From NCBI GenBank assembly GCA_035384605.1, contig DAOOIV010000002.1, positions 87,044 to 151,043 on the forward strand: a stretch of DNA of 64,000 nucleotides, read 5' to 3'. Shown piece by piece: positions 28,920 to 37,398 of the stretch. How positions within the stretch are numbered: position 1 is the stretch's first letter; each line of letters opens with the position of its first letter. This DNA comes from Phycisphaerae bacterium (GTDB lineage: Bacteria > Planctomycetota > Phycisphaerae > UBA1845 > PWPN01). The notes under the pieces were generated by a model. It was not told the origin of the DNA and searched no databases. It was given only the letters and a program-made list of their open reading frames with translations. Position numbers and translations under genes: made by a program.

Positions 28920-29378
28920 ATGGCAAACCTGAATGGTTTTGATGCGCGAGAAGTGGACCCGTCGGTCGGATTCGATCCGATTCCCGCCGGCAAGTACCTG
29001 GCGATCATCAGCGGATCGCAGATGAAGCCGACGAAGTCGGGTGCCGGCAACTATCTGGAGCTGACGTTCCAGATTCTCGAGGGCGAGTTCAAGGGCCGGC
29101 TGGTGTGGACCCGCCTGAACCTCGACAACCCGAAGGCCGAGACGGTCAAGTACGCCCGGGCGGAGCTGTCGGCCATCTGCCGCGCGGTGGGCGTCATGGC
29201 GCCCCGTGACAGCGTCGAGCTGCACGACCTCCCGCTGATCATCACCGTCGCCCATAAGAAGCGTTCGGATACTGACGAGATCACCAACGTGATCAAGGGC
29301 TACGCCAAGAAGGACGGGAACGGGACGCGTCCGGCGGCGCCGGCCGGCAACAACGGGAAGGCGCCGTGGCAGAAGTGA
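28920..29378 (+). CDS. DUF669 protein, probable SSB-like
   Basis: 152 residues. FDPIPAGKYLAIISGSQMKPT, NYLELTFQILEGEFKGRLVW and LNLDN...AETVKYARAELSAICRAVG are the DUF669 pattern. This family is found next to Sak4-type ATPases in phages and is thought to bind single-stranded DNA. The Gly/Asn/Pro-rich tail ending APWQK resembles an SSB tail. It follows the ATPase by 3 bp and overlaps the RusA gene by 13 bp. Confidence 0.87.
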   Translation: MANLNGFDAREVDPSVGFDPIPAGKYLAIISGSQMKPTKSGAGNYLELTFQILEGEFKGRLVWTRLNLDNPKAETVKYARAELSAICRAVGVMAPRDSVELHDLPLIITVAHKKRSDTDEITNVIKGYAKKDGNGTRPAAPAGNNGKAPWQK

Positions 29379-29752
29379 CCCGCACCTACGAGCTGCCGTA
29401 TCCGCCGTCGGTCAACCACTACTGGCGGCGAGTGGGCTGGCGCACGCTGATCAGCCGCGAGGGCCGGCGCTACCGCAAGGAGGTGGTAGCGCTCCTCGCG
29501 GCGCAGCGGGCGCAACCCCTGGGCGGGCGGCTTGTCATGCGGGTGACGGTGTTCCCGCCCGATGCACGCCGACGCGACCTGGACAACGTGCAGAAGGCCC
29601 TGCTCGACGCCCTTCAGCAAGGCGAGGCCTTCCACGACGACAGCCAGATCGACGAGCTGGTGATCAAGCGCGGCGCGGTTGTCCCCGACGGCAAGACGAT
29701 CGTCGAGATCACGGAGATCGATGCAAATGGAACTGCGAGCGTACCAGCGTGA
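29366..29752 (+). CDS. rusA: RusA-type Holliday-junction resolvase
   Basis: 128 residues. PYPPSVNHYWRR at the N-terminus, then RRDLDNVQKALLDAL and DDSQIDEL contain the three Asp of the RusA active site, and the closing KTIVEITEI fits the family. It resolves four-way junctions from recombination or replication before packaging. Family length is about 120 residues, so it is complete. Confidence 0.93.
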   Translation: MAEVTRTYELPYPPSVNHYWRRVGWRTLISREGRRYRKEVVALLAAQRAQPLGGRLVMRVTVFPPDARRRDLDNVQKALLDALQQGEAFHDDSQIDELVIKRGAVVPDGKTIVEITEIDANGTASVPA

Positions 29753-31400
29753 GGCCGTGGAGGCCGTCTACACCCACCTTCGCGGCCGCGACGACAACCC
29801 GTGCGTCGTGATCCCCACGGGCGGGGGGAAAACCGCGGTGATGGCGACGATCTGCCGCGACGCCGTCCAGATGTGGGACGGTCGGGTGCTGATCCTGGCC
29901 CACGTCAAGGAGCTGCTCGAGCAGATCGCCGAGAAGCTTCGCACGATGGCGCCGGACCTGCCGTTCGGGATCTACTCCGCCGGCCTGAAACGTCGGGACC
30001 TCGGCTACGCCGTGACGATCGCCGGCATCCAGTCGGTCTACCAGCGGGCCTGCGACATCGGGCCGGTGGACCTGGCGATCGTCGATGAAGCCCATCTCAT
30101 TCCGCCCGACGGCGAGGGGATGTACCGGCAGTTCCTGGCCGACGCGAAGGTCATCAACCCGCAGATGCGGGTGATCGGGCTAACGGCGACCCCATTCCGC
30201 ATGAAGTCGGGCATGATCTGCGCGCCCGAGAACATCCTCAACGCCATCTGCTACGAGATCGGCGTTCGCGAGCTGATCGTGCAGGGCTACCTCTGCCCCC
30301 TGCGAACCAAGTCGGGCTCGCAGCGGCCCGATTACGACCAACTTCATGTTCGCGGCGGCGAGTTCATCGCCAACGAGGTCGAGGACCTCATGGACGATGA
30401 CGCCCTCGTTCGTTCGGCCTGTCGCGAGATCGTGGAGCACGCGGCTGACCGAAAGTCCGTGCTGATCTTCGCCTCGGGCGTCCGGCACGGCGAGCATATC
30501 GTGCGCGTCCTGCGGGAACGCCACGGCGCCGAATGCGGGTTCGTCTGCGGCGAGACGCTGCCGTTTGAACGGGCCCAGACGTTGCGGCGGTTCCGCGACG
30601 GAAGCCTCAAATACCTATGCAACGTCAACGTGCTGACGACCGGCTTCGACGCCCCGAACATCGACTGCATCGCCCTGGTCCGCCCGACGCTCTCGCCGGG
30701 ACTCTACTATCAGTGCATAGGGCGAGGATTCCGCCTGCACGAAGGCAAGACCGACTGCCTCGTGCTGGACTTCGGCGGCAACGTTCTGCGCCACGGGCCG
30801 GTCGATCAGATCCGCATCGAGGCGCCCCGGGAGGGCCAGGGCCACACGCCGGCCAAGGAGTGTCCGCAGTGCCACGAGGTGATCGCGGCCGGCTACGGCA
30901 TGTGCCCGCAGTGCGGGTACGAGTTCCCACCGCCGGAGCGGGCCAAGCACGATGCGGAGGCCAGCAGCGAGAGCATCCTGTCCGACCCGGCGAGCCGCAC
31001 CGAGCATGAAGTCGCGAGCGTCTTCTACGCCGTTCACACCAAACGGGATGCACCGCCGGATGCGCCACGCACGATGCGCGTCGACTACCGCATCGGCTTC
31101 AACCAGTACGTATCGGAATGGGTCTGCTTCGAGCACACCGGCTACGCCCGCCAGAAGGCGGAATCCTGGTGGCGGGCCCGCTCCGTCGAGTCGGTACCGA
31201 ATGACGCCGCCGAGGCCGTCGAGCTGGCCCACGCCGGCGCCCTGGCCAGGACGCTGGCCGTCACCGTCGAGCACAAGTCCGGCGAGAAGTACGACCGCGT
31301 CGTCAGCCACAGGCTGGGCGACAAGCCGCCAAGGCTCGAATCGGAGGAGGGCCTGCCGGAGTACGCCCCCCTGGGCGATGAGGACTCGATTCCGTTCTGA
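29721..31400 (+). CDS. DEAD/DEAH-box SF2 helicase with zinc ribbon
   Basis: 559 residues from ATG 29721. Motif I IPTGGGKTAVMATI (about 30-43), motif II IVDEAHLIPP, motif III TATPF, and the second RecA domain with VLTTGFDAPNIDCIALVRPT and QCIGRGFRLHEGK. A zinc ribbon (CPQCHE...CPQCGYEF, about 388-411) and a DNA-binding-like C-terminal domain (VDYRIGFNQYVSEWVCFEH) follow. It probably unwinds DNA for phage replication or recombination. It overlaps rusA by 32 bp. Confidence 0.9.
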   Translation: MQMELRAYQREAVEAVYTHLRGRDDNPCVVIPTGGGKTAVMATICRDAVQMWDGRVLILAHVKELLEQIAEKLRTMAPDLPFGIYSAGLKRRDLGYAVTIAGIQSVYQRACDIGPVDLAIVDEAHLIPPDGEGMYRQFLADAKVINPQMRVIGLTATPFRMKSGMICAPENILNAICYEIGVRELIVQGYLCPLRTKSGSQRPDYDQLHVRGGEFIANEVEDLMDDDALVRSACREIVEHAADRKSVLIFASGVRHGEHIVRVLRERHGAECGFVCGETLPFERAQTLRRFRDGSLKYLCNVNVLTTGFDAPNIDCIALVRPTLSPGLYYQCIGRGFRLHEGKTDCLVLDFGGNVLRHGPVDQIRIEAPREGQGHTPAKECPQCHEVIAAGYGMCPQCGYEFPPPERAKHDAEASSESILSDPASRTEHEVASVFYAVHTKRDAPPDAPRTMRVDYRIGFNQYVSEWVCFEHTGYARQKAESWWRARSVESVPNDAAEAVELAHAGALARTLAVTVEHKSGEKYDRVVSHRLGDKPPRLESEEGLPEYAPLGDEDSIPF

Positions 31401-31414
31401 GGAGTGTGCCGGCA

Positions 31415-33271
31415 ATGGATTGCGACAGCGCGATGCTCCATGCGGCGCTATGGTACGCCGAATTGGGTTATCCGGTGTTCCCCTGCGTTCCCGGCGGCAA
31501 GACGCCGCTTCCCGCGCATGGCCTGCTGGAAGCCACCACCGATGCCGAACGGATCACGGGCTGGTGGATGCGCCACCCTGATGCAAACGTCGCCATCCGC
31601 ACTGACGACCTGCTCGCGATCGACGTGGACGGGCGGGACAACCCCTGGCTCGCCGATGAGCCGGCCCAACGGGCTGACCTCGAGATCGCCCCGCAGTCGC
31701 TGACGCCACGGGGCGGACGGCACTACTTCTTCCGGCAGCCCGAGGGCCGTTCGTGGCGGAACACGGCCGGCCGGCTCGCCCCGCACGTCGACTCGCGCGC
31801 CCACGGCGGCTACGTGCTGGTACCGCCGTCTACCGTGGGAGGCGGGTCGTATTGCTGGCGCGACGGCCACGAACTGACCGTCTCGCCGGCCCGGCTGCCC
31901 GAGCCGCCGGCCTGGCTGACCGGGCAGCTCGACGCCCTGACCGCGGCCAACGGCACGGTTCAACCCGATACACCGGCGAATGCGATCCCCCGGGGCCATC
32001 GCAATGCCACGCTGGCCCGGCTGGCCGGCGCGATGCGCCGCGTGGGCATGTCGCAGGCCGAGATCGGCGCCGCCCTGCGGCAGGCCAATGCCGATCGCTG
32101 CGCGCCCCCGCTGCCGGCACGTGAGGTCGAGCGGATCGCGGCGAGCATCGCCCGCTACGAGCCGGACGGCGTCGCCGTCGCGCTGGTCGAGAACCACTGG
32201 GACCAGGATCGCGACGTGCCGGTCAGGAACCAGCCGCTGACCGTGCGGGAACTGATGGCCGCGTACCGGATGTTGCGTGCCCCGGTCCTCCAGGGCCTGC
32301 TGCGCCGTGGCGAGACGATGAATGTCATCGCGCCGCCCAAGACCGGGAAGAGCTGGCTGGTTCTGGCGCTGGCGATGGCGATCGCCACGGGGCGCCTTTG
32401 GCTCGACACGTTCGAAACGGTCCGGGGCGACGTGCTGATCCTCGACAACGAGCTGCACCCCGAGACGCTCGCCCACCGCATCCCGCAGGTCGCCGAGTGC
32501 CTGCGGATCGGGATGAACGAGATCGCCGAGACGATGAGCGTGCAAAGCCTGCGCGGCCAGCTCCGCGACATCTTCTCGCTGGGCCCGTACTTCGAGTCGG
32601 TCGCCCCCGGCCGCTTCGCCTTGGTCGTGCTCGACGCCTTCTATCGCTTCATGCCGCGCGACATGGACGAGAACGACAACGGCACGATGGCCAACATCTA
32701 CAACCACCTTGACGCCCTGGCCGATCGGCTGGGCTGCGCGTTCGTGCTGATCCACCACGCGACCAAGGGCAACCAGTCGGCCAAGGCCGTCACCGACGTC
32801 GGGGCCGGCGCCGGCAGCCAGAGCCGGGCGGCGGACGCCCACCTCGTGCTCCGGCCGCACGAAGAGCCCGGGGCGGTCGTGCTGGAGGCCGCCGTCCGGT
32901 CGTGGCCGCCGGTCGAGCCCAGAGTCTTGCGGTGGTCGTTCCCGCTGTGGAGGCCCGCCCCCGACCTCGATCCCGCGAGGCTCAAGAGCGAGAAGCCGAA
33001 GCGGGCGAAGGCAGATGCGAAGGAATCCTCGGAGCCCCCGGCATGGAACGTCGAACGGTTCGTCGAGACGTTCCTGTCGGACCAGCCGGCGACCAAGGCG
33101 GAGATCCGCGCGCGGGCGGCGGATGTCCCCGGGCTGTCCTGGAGGCGGATCGCGGACCTGCTGGACATCGCCGAGGTCCGTGGGTTGATCCACCGCCGGC
33201 GGGTGGGCAAGGCGCATCAGGTGCTTTATGCGACCGTCCCGCCGTCCACAGAACAGGAGGTCCGTTCGTGA
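31415..33271 (+). CDS. Primase-polymerase / RepA-like ATPase fusion
   Basis: 618 residues from ATG 31415 (GGAG upstream). The N-terminal bifunctional primase-polymerase domain contains YPVFPCVPGGKTPL, LLAIDVDGRD (metal-binding Asp pair about 69-71) and GGRHYFF. A linker domain (RNATLARLAGAMRRVGMS) precedes a RecA-fold helicase: Walker A PPKTGKSW (about 307-314), Walker B-like LVVLDAFYRFMP, and FVLIHHATKG. A winged-helix-like C-terminus ends the protein. It is probably the phage replication initiator or primase-helicase. Confidence 0.9.
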   Translation: MDCDSAMLHAALWYAELGYPVFPCVPGGKTPLPAHGLLEATTDAERITGWWMRHPDANVAIRTDDLLAIDVDGRDNPWLADEPAQRADLEIAPQSLTPRGGRHYFFRQPEGRSWRNTAGRLAPHVDSRAHGGYVLVPPSTVGGGSYCWRDGHELTVSPARLPEPPAWLTGQLDALTAANGTVQPDTPANAIPRGHRNATLARLAGAMRRVGMSQAEIGAALRQANADRCAPPLPAREVERIAASIARYEPDGVAVALVENHWDQDRDVPVRNQPLTVRELMAAYRMLRAPVLQGLLRRGETMNVIAPPKTGKSWLVLALAMAIATGRLWLDTFETVRGDVLILDNELHPETLAHRIPQVAECLRIGMNEIAETMSVQSLRGQLRDIFSLGPYFESVAPGRFALVVLDAFYRFMPRDMDENDNGTMANIYNHLDALADRLGCAFVLIHHATKGNQSAKAVTDVGAGAGSQSRAADAHLVLRPHEEPGAVVLEAAVRSWPPVEPRVLRWSFPLWRPAPDLDPARLKSEKPKRAKADAKESSEPPAWNVERFVETFLSDQPATKAEIRARAADVPGLSWRRIADLLDIAEVRGLIHRRRVGKAHQVLYATVPPSTEQEVRS

Positions 33272-33573
33272 AACCGGCTCCCCGTTCGCTCGTGCGCGCA
33301 TCGCTGGAGCGCTTCGCCGAAGCGCTCCGACGAACTTCCGAACCCGTCGAAGCCGACTTCGCTCGTGCGCGCGCACACCCCCCACACCCCCCAGGGGCGT
33401 GCGCTCGAGCGACGCCCCCTGGGGTCGCTGGAGCGCGCGCGCTTCGGCGAAGCGCTCCAGCGAAACTGATGAACCCTTATGAGCACATCCCGGGCATGTA
33501 TGGGCGCGCGCGTGCGCGCGCACACGATGAGCCTGATCTCGTTACCGAGAGGAATCCAGATGGCAAAGCATAG
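33268..33573 (+). CDS. Small hypothetical ORF across palindromic repeats
   Basis: GTG 33268 overlaps the primase stop codon and has AGGAGG seven bases upstream, so initiation is plausible. The 101-residue product is Arg/Ala/Pro-rich and mostly encoded by palindromic repeats (SLERFAEALRR and its echo), which argues for repeat insertion into a gene or a chance frame. The last part (KLMNPYEHIPGMYG) looks more protein-like, and ATG 33469 could start a 34-residue peptide. No function. Confidence 0.3.
   Translation: MKPAPRSLVRASLERFAEALRRTSEPVEADFARARAHPPHPPGACARATPPGVAGARALRRSAPAKLMNPYEHIPGMYGRARARAHDEPDLVTERNPDGKA
33306..33525. repeat. Cluster of long palindromes and a Z-DNA-prone tract
   Basis: Palindrome 1 at 33306-33328 has 11-bp arms (GGAGCGCTTCG and complement) and a one-base centre. 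Palindrome 2 at 33394-33418 has GGGGCGT/ACGCCCC around the palindromic CGCTCGAGCG. Palindrome 3 (33425-33463) has 12-bp arms TCGCTGGAGCGC/GCGCTCCAGCGA. A 22-bp strictly alternating purine-pyrimidine tract lies at 33504-33525. The cluster is directly behind the replication gene, where a phage origin could lie. Confidence 0.75.
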
Positions 33574-33823
33574 ACCCAAGCCCCGCAATGGGTTCGAGGA
33601 CAGCCTGCCCGTGATGGCGGACGAATGGAACCGGCTGCCCGCGGAAGTCGAGCAAGCCTACCGCCGAGGGTTTCAGCAGGGTCTGGCCGTAGCGATCGAG
33701 GGGCTTCGCAGCGGCGCGACGGCTGACGACATCGAGGAGTTCACATACGGGATTGTTCACGCGTGGCGATATCAGGACCCCATGCGCTGGTCGCCAGCGC
33801 CGCGGATGGAGGACCAGGGATGA
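33560..33823 (+). CDS. Small phage protein, unknown function
   Basis: 87 residues from ATG 33560 with GAGAGGA six bases upstream. A basic start (MAKHRPKPRNGFEDS) precedes a helical, charged middle (EWNRLPAEVEQAYRRGFQQG) and an acidic helix (TADDIEEFTYGIVHAW). No known domain. Composition and a good ribosome-binding site support a real gene, transcribed with the early module. Confidence 0.6.
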   Translation: MAKHRPKPRNGFEDSLPVMADEWNRLPAEVEQAYRRGFQQGLAVAIEGLRSGATADDIEEFTYGIVHAWRYQDPMRWSPAPRMEDQG

Positions 33824-34178
33824 ATAGGTGGATTCCGCTCGGCGACGCGTCAAGAAGCCAAGGCGGTGCAACGCGTGAAACGAATGCATAGGTACTTCCG
33901 CGAAAACGGGGCGGGTTTGGCCGCCGGGAACAGCTCCCAACCCCAACCGAATTTGTTTTGCCGGTCCGACCGCCGCCGGGCGGCACCCAGGGCGGCCACG
34001 GGACGCGTTGGGGGCCACTCTGGGCGATCGTCGTCGCCCGGGCGTACGGTCGGTACCCCTGGGGCGCCCCGTCGCCACGTTGGCGACGCCGGGCGGCCCC
34101 GAGGTGAACGGATAGGTCACGGATGACCGCGCCGGCGGCACAGCGCCGGTCGGCGGTGAAAGCCAAGGAGGCATTGCG
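33824..34178. other. 355-bp structured gap, no convincing gene
   Basis: Very GC-rich and full of short inverted repeats, for example GTCGCCACGTTGGCGAC near 34072. One 86-codon plus-strand frame (33866-34126) is Arg/Gly/Pro-rich and looks like chance. The right end carries AAGGAGG for the next gene. It might hold the promoter for the following genes, but no clear boxes were found. Confidence 0.5.
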
Positions 34179-34763
34179 ATGGCCAAGGTCGAACTCATTC
34201 GAACGCTGCGGGCCCCGGAGATGTGGAAGTCCATCCCGAGGGCGAGCCAGGGCATGACGTGGAACCCCGCTGATCTGACCTACGATCGGCTCGCGACGGT
34301 CCAGCGACTGCTCGATGTGCGAGATGTCCAACGGATGCTGCTGTGGTTCTGGATCAAGGGCATCACGGCGGATGCCACGGCCGACATCCAGATCGCCGGC
34401 TGGCCGTTGTTCGGCGATGTGAACACCCCGGTCGTGCCCGGCAACCAAGGCAGCATCGCCAAGCCGCACGGCTGGATCATGGCCGACGGCCAGCTCGCCT
34501 TCGACTACCACAGCCCGATCGCCAAGAACCCCATCACCGGCGTCGCGGAAACCTGGTTCCCGGCCCACAACTGGACGCCATCGCCGGACTACAACACGCA
34601 CTTCTACATGTCCGCGTCCGGCGCGGTCGCCAATCCGACGGCGGGCAAGGCACAGCCGCTGATCTTCGAGATCGGGGACCTCAAGAACATCGGGTATGTG
34701 GACATCCAGGCGGACGTCCTGCCGACGGCTTCGACGTTGTTGATCATCGCGGCATCTTCGTGA
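34179..34763 (+). CDS. Hypothetical phage protein, possibly virion-associated
   Basis: 194 residues with AAGGAGG upstream. KVELIRTLRAPEMWKSIPR, a Trp-rich middle (LLWFWIKG) and a small-residue beta-rich second half (NYNTHF-like DYNTHFYMSASGAVANPTAG) suggest a beta-sandwich. No family recognised. It stands 14 bp before the methyltransferase, far from the structural genes. Function unknown. Confidence 0.65.
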   Translation: MAKVELIRTLRAPEMWKSIPRASQGMTWNPADLTYDRLATVQRLLDVRDVQRMLLWFWIKGITADATADIQIAGWPLFGDVNTPVVPGNQGSIAKPHGWIMADGQLAFDYHSPIAKNPITGVAETWFPAHNWTPSPDYNTHFYMSASGAVANPTAGKAQPLIFEIGDLKNIGYVDIQADVLPTASTLLIIAASS

Positions 34764-34777
34764 CACGGAGGTCATCG

Positions 34778-36148
34778 ATGGAAATCACCCTTCGGCCGTT
34801 GGCCGACATCAAGCCGTACGAGAAGAACCCCCGGATCAACGACGCGGCGGTCGATGCCGTCGCCGAGTCCATCCGCCGCTTCGGGTTCCGCCAACCGATC
34901 GTGGTGGATACCGACGGCGTGATTGTCTGCGGGCACACGCGATGGAAGGCGGCGCAGAAGCTCGGGCTCGCCGAGGTGCCCGTTCACGTCGCCCGCGACC
35001 TGACGCCCGAACAGATCCGGGCGTACAGGATCGCGGACAACAAGACGGCCGAGTTGGCCGAGTGGAACATGGAGTTGCTGCCGATCGAGTTGGCCGAGCT
35101 CCAGGGCGCTGGCATCGACTGGTCGTTGCTCGGATTCGACGCCGACGACCTGGCCAAGCTGCTCGACCCGGGCGTCCAACAGGGGCTGACCGATCCCGAC
35201 GAGGTACCCGAGCCACCAGACGAGGCGACCACACAGTCAGGTGACATCTGGCTGTTGGGCAACCACCGTCTGATGTGCGGCGACTCGTCGCGGCCCGAGG
35301 ATGTGGACCATCTGTTGGATGGACAGAGGATTCATCTGGTCAATACCGATCCGCCGTACAACGTGAAGGTGGAGCCCCGGAGCAACAACGCGATCGCGGC
35401 TGGCCTGTCGTCGTTCGGCGAAGCAGGCGTCACGCACCATCAGGGTTTTGATCTGGCGCGGCGTCCTGAGATCGCCAGACCCACGCACCACAAGCTGCGG
35501 CCCAAGGATCGTCCGCTGGCCAATGACTTCGTCAGCGACGAGGAGTTCGATCGGCTGCTGGATGCGTGGTTCGGGAACATGGCCCGGGTGCTCGAGCCCG
35601 GGCGGGCCTTCTACATCTGGAGCGGCTATGCCAATTGCGCGAACTACCCGCCGGTGCTCAAGCGCTGCGAGCTCTACTTCTCGCAGGCGATCATCTGGGT
35701 GAAGGAGCATCCGGTCCTGACCCGCAAGGACTTCATGGGCAACCACGAGTGGTGTTTCTACGGCTGGCGGGAAGGCGCGGCCCATGTCTTCCTCGGTCCG
35801 AACAACGCCGTGGACGTCTGGTCGGTCAAGAAGGTCAACCCGCAGAGCATGATCCATTTGACGGAGAAGCCCGTCGAGCTGGCGGTGCGGGCCATGCAGT
35901 ACTCATCGCGGGCTGGCGAGAACGTACTGGATCTGTTCGGCGGCTCGGGCAGCACGCTGATCGCTGCTGAGCAGACGGGCCGGCGCGCGTACTTGATGGA
36001 ACTCGATCCGCTGTACTGCGATGTCATCGTTGTCAGGTGGGAGAAGTTTACGGGACGCAAGGCGGAGAGGATTTCAGGCCGAAGCAACGCCCCGGTCGAG
36101 GCCGAGGCGTCGGAGGAGAAGGCGTCATGTGTAACCGATCAGGCGTAA
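34778..36148 (+). CDS. ParB-domain / DNA N4-N6 methyltransferase fusion
   Basis: 456 residues from ATG 34778 (ACGGAGG upstream). ParB/Srx-like N-terminal domain (LADIKPYEKNPRIND, GFRQPIVVD, GHTRWKAAQKLG, about 5-75) followed by an N4/N6 methylase: TDPPYN (about 190), WCFYGWREGA, and the AdoMet loop LDLFGGSGST (about 383-392). The order DPPY before FGGSG is the beta class. Phages use such enzymes to protect DNA from host restriction. No cognate endonuclease gene is adjacent. Its stop overlaps the convergent HARE-HTH gene by 10 bp. Confidence 0.93.
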   Translation: MEITLRPLADIKPYEKNPRINDAAVDAVAESIRRFGFRQPIVVDTDGVIVCGHTRWKAAQKLGLAEVPVHVARDLTPEQIRAYRIADNKTAELAEWNMELLPIELAELQGAGIDWSLLGFDADDLAKLLDPGVQQGLTDPDEVPEPPDEATTQSGDIWLLGNHRLMCGDSSRPEDVDHLLDGQRIHLVNTDPPYNVKVEPRSNNAIAAGLSSFGEAGVTHHQGFDLARRPEIARPTHHKLRPKDRPLANDFVSDEEFDRLLDAWFGNMARVLEPGRAFYIWSGYANCANYPPVLKRCELYFSQAIIWVKEHPVLTRKDFMGNHEWCFYGWREGAAHVFLGPNNAVDVWSVKKVNPQSMIHLTEKPVELAVRAMQYSSRAGENVLDLFGGSGSTLIAAEQTGRRAYLMELDPLYCDVIVVRWEKFTGRKAERISGRSNAPVEAEASEEKASCVTDQA

Positions 36149-36693
36149 TGCTCGTTGTACTCGAACTGGCCGCGATCGATCTTGCGGAACCGGGAGACGG
36201 TGCCCGTCTCGACCGCCTTGCGGATCTCTCGGATCATGGCGGCGTACAGTGTGGCCTCGGGCGTCTTGCCGTTGGGGCTGGACCACAGGCCCTGGGCGAC
36301 CATCGCGTCGATCAGGTCCTTGGCCCGCATCGGCTTGCCTTCCGCCTTGAGCACCTCGGCGGCGGCGTCCAGGGCGCTGACCCGCTTGGGCTTGTCGGCG
36401 GCCGTCTTGCGGGTCTTCTTCTCGCGCTTGGCGGGCTCCGGCACCGGCTGGCCGGTGACGATCTCGACGGTGGGCGTTACGTCGGGCTTGGGCGCCTCGG
36501 CGGCCTTCTTCTTGCCGCCCTTGGCCTCGGCCCGCAGGCGCTGGGCGCTCTTGACGCGGATGCGTTTGCCCGTGGCGGTGTTCGTCGCGTTCCAGCCGCC
36601 GTGGCTGTTGACGCTGTCGATCCGCACCGTGACAACCTTATCGCTCACCTTGGCCGTGTACAGGCCGCCGATCTGAATCTGGTCCTTCTTCAT
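36139..36693 (-). CDS. HARE-HTH domain protein
   Basis: 184 residues from ATG 36693 (GAGGAG upstream). The N-terminus (QIQIGGLYTAKVSDKVVTVRI) resembles a small KOW/SH3-like barrel. A Lys/Ala/Pro-rich linker (about 55-105) precedes a HARE-HTH winged helix (ALDAAAEVLKAEGKPMRAKDLIDAMVAQGLW to FRKIDRGQFEY). HARE-HTH modules occur in restriction-associated and chromatin proteins and are thought to sense DNA modification. Placement convergent to a DNA methyltransferase fits that idea but does not prove it. Confidence 0.8.
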   Translation of the reverse strand: MKKDQIQIGGLYTAKVSDKVVTVRIDSVNSHGGWNATNTATGKRIRVKSAQRLRAEAKGGKKKAAEAPKPDVTPTVEIVTGQPVPEPAKREKKTRKTAADKPKRVSALDAAAEVLKAEGKPMRAKDLIDAMVAQGLWSSPNGKTPEATLYAAMIREIRKAVETGTVSRFRKIDRGQFEYNEHYA

Positions 36694-36749
36694 GGCATTG
36701 TCTCCTCTGGCCGTGTTCGGGCTGGCCGGGCCCCTGGCGTTCCAATCCC

Positions 36750-36977
36750 CTACCGCGATCGCACGATCGTGATCTGGAACTCGGTCCCGTCGCGAAGCGT
36801 CAGGACCACGCCGTCGTTGGACGTCAGCAGCCCGCAGTCCCGGAAGGACGAGGCCTGGCATTCGTACAGCGTCCCGTCCGGGTCCAACTCGGCCGGCGTC
36901 ATCTCGTCGTCGTCCTCACAGCCGGCGATCTCGTTGAACAGGCCTTCCAGCAAATCGCTCATGTCTTTCGTGGTCAT
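36750..36977 (-). CDS. Small acidic phage protein, unknown
   Basis: 75 residues, strongly acidic in the first half (LFNEIAGCEDDDEMTPAELD), then LYECQASSFRDCGLL and a beta-rich end. AAAGGAAA precedes the start. It is the middle gene of a reverse-strand cassette, 57 bp from the HARE-HTH gene. No domain recognised. Small acidic phage proteins often act as inhibitors or DNA mimics; nothing further supports that here. Confidence 0.6.
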   Translation of the reverse strand: MTTKDMSDLLEGLFNEIAGCEDDDEMTPAELDPDGTLYECQASSFRDCGLLTSNDGVVLTLRDGTEFQITIVRSR

Positions 36978-36996
36978 GGTCGTTTCCTTTCTGCGA

Positions 36997-37239
36997 TCAC
37001 TCGCTCAGAAACCTCTCGATCTCGCTGCGCTCGATCCCCGAGAGCCCCTCGACCAGGTCGATCAGGCATTCACGGACGTGCGCCATCGTGCCCGCAAAGC
37101 CCCAGTCCTTCGGCTTGGCGGCGGCCTGGTCGTCGTACTTCTTCAGTTCCATCTCCAGGACATCCATCAGCCGAGCGACCTCGTGGCGTCGCGTGGCATA
37201 CGTCTCGGCGGCAGTCTTGTTGTTGGCGTTCGTCGTCAT
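36997..37239 (-). CDS. Small helical phage protein, unknown
   Basis: 80 residues from ATG 37239 with AAAGGAG seven bases upstream (a GTG/ATG eight codons earlier is less likely). Mostly helical and charged (YATRRHEVARLMDVLEMELKKYDDQ). First gene of the reverse-strand cassette, so its promoter should lie in 37240-37398, where a perfect palindrome TTTCGCGAAA (about 37277-37286) occurs. Function unknown. Confidence 0.6.
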   Translation of the reverse strand: MTTNANNKTAAETYATRRHEVARLMDVLEMELKKYDDQAAAKPKDWGFAGTMAHVRECLIDLVEGLSGIERSEIERFLSE

Positions 37240-37398
37240 CGTTCGTCTCCTTTCGTTGTGCATGACTTACCTCATGTTTCGCGAAAGGGAAGGCAATTCC
37301 CCGGAGAATCTGCGATTTCTCGAAGATTCGGCTGCACCGTACTCACCGGTACCGACATGCGGTGTGACCGAACTTCATGTCGGCAGGAGGCGGCGTGA

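Noticed and set aside
33866..34126. 86-codon plus-strand frame in the structured gap
   Set aside because: Arg/Gly/Pro-rich and produced by GC-rich inverted repeats; no ribosome-binding site.
36139..37398. The phage CI-type repressor
   Set aside because: The reverse-strand cassette is in an unusual place and HARE-HTH is not a repressor family; no peptidase or Cro-like partner present.
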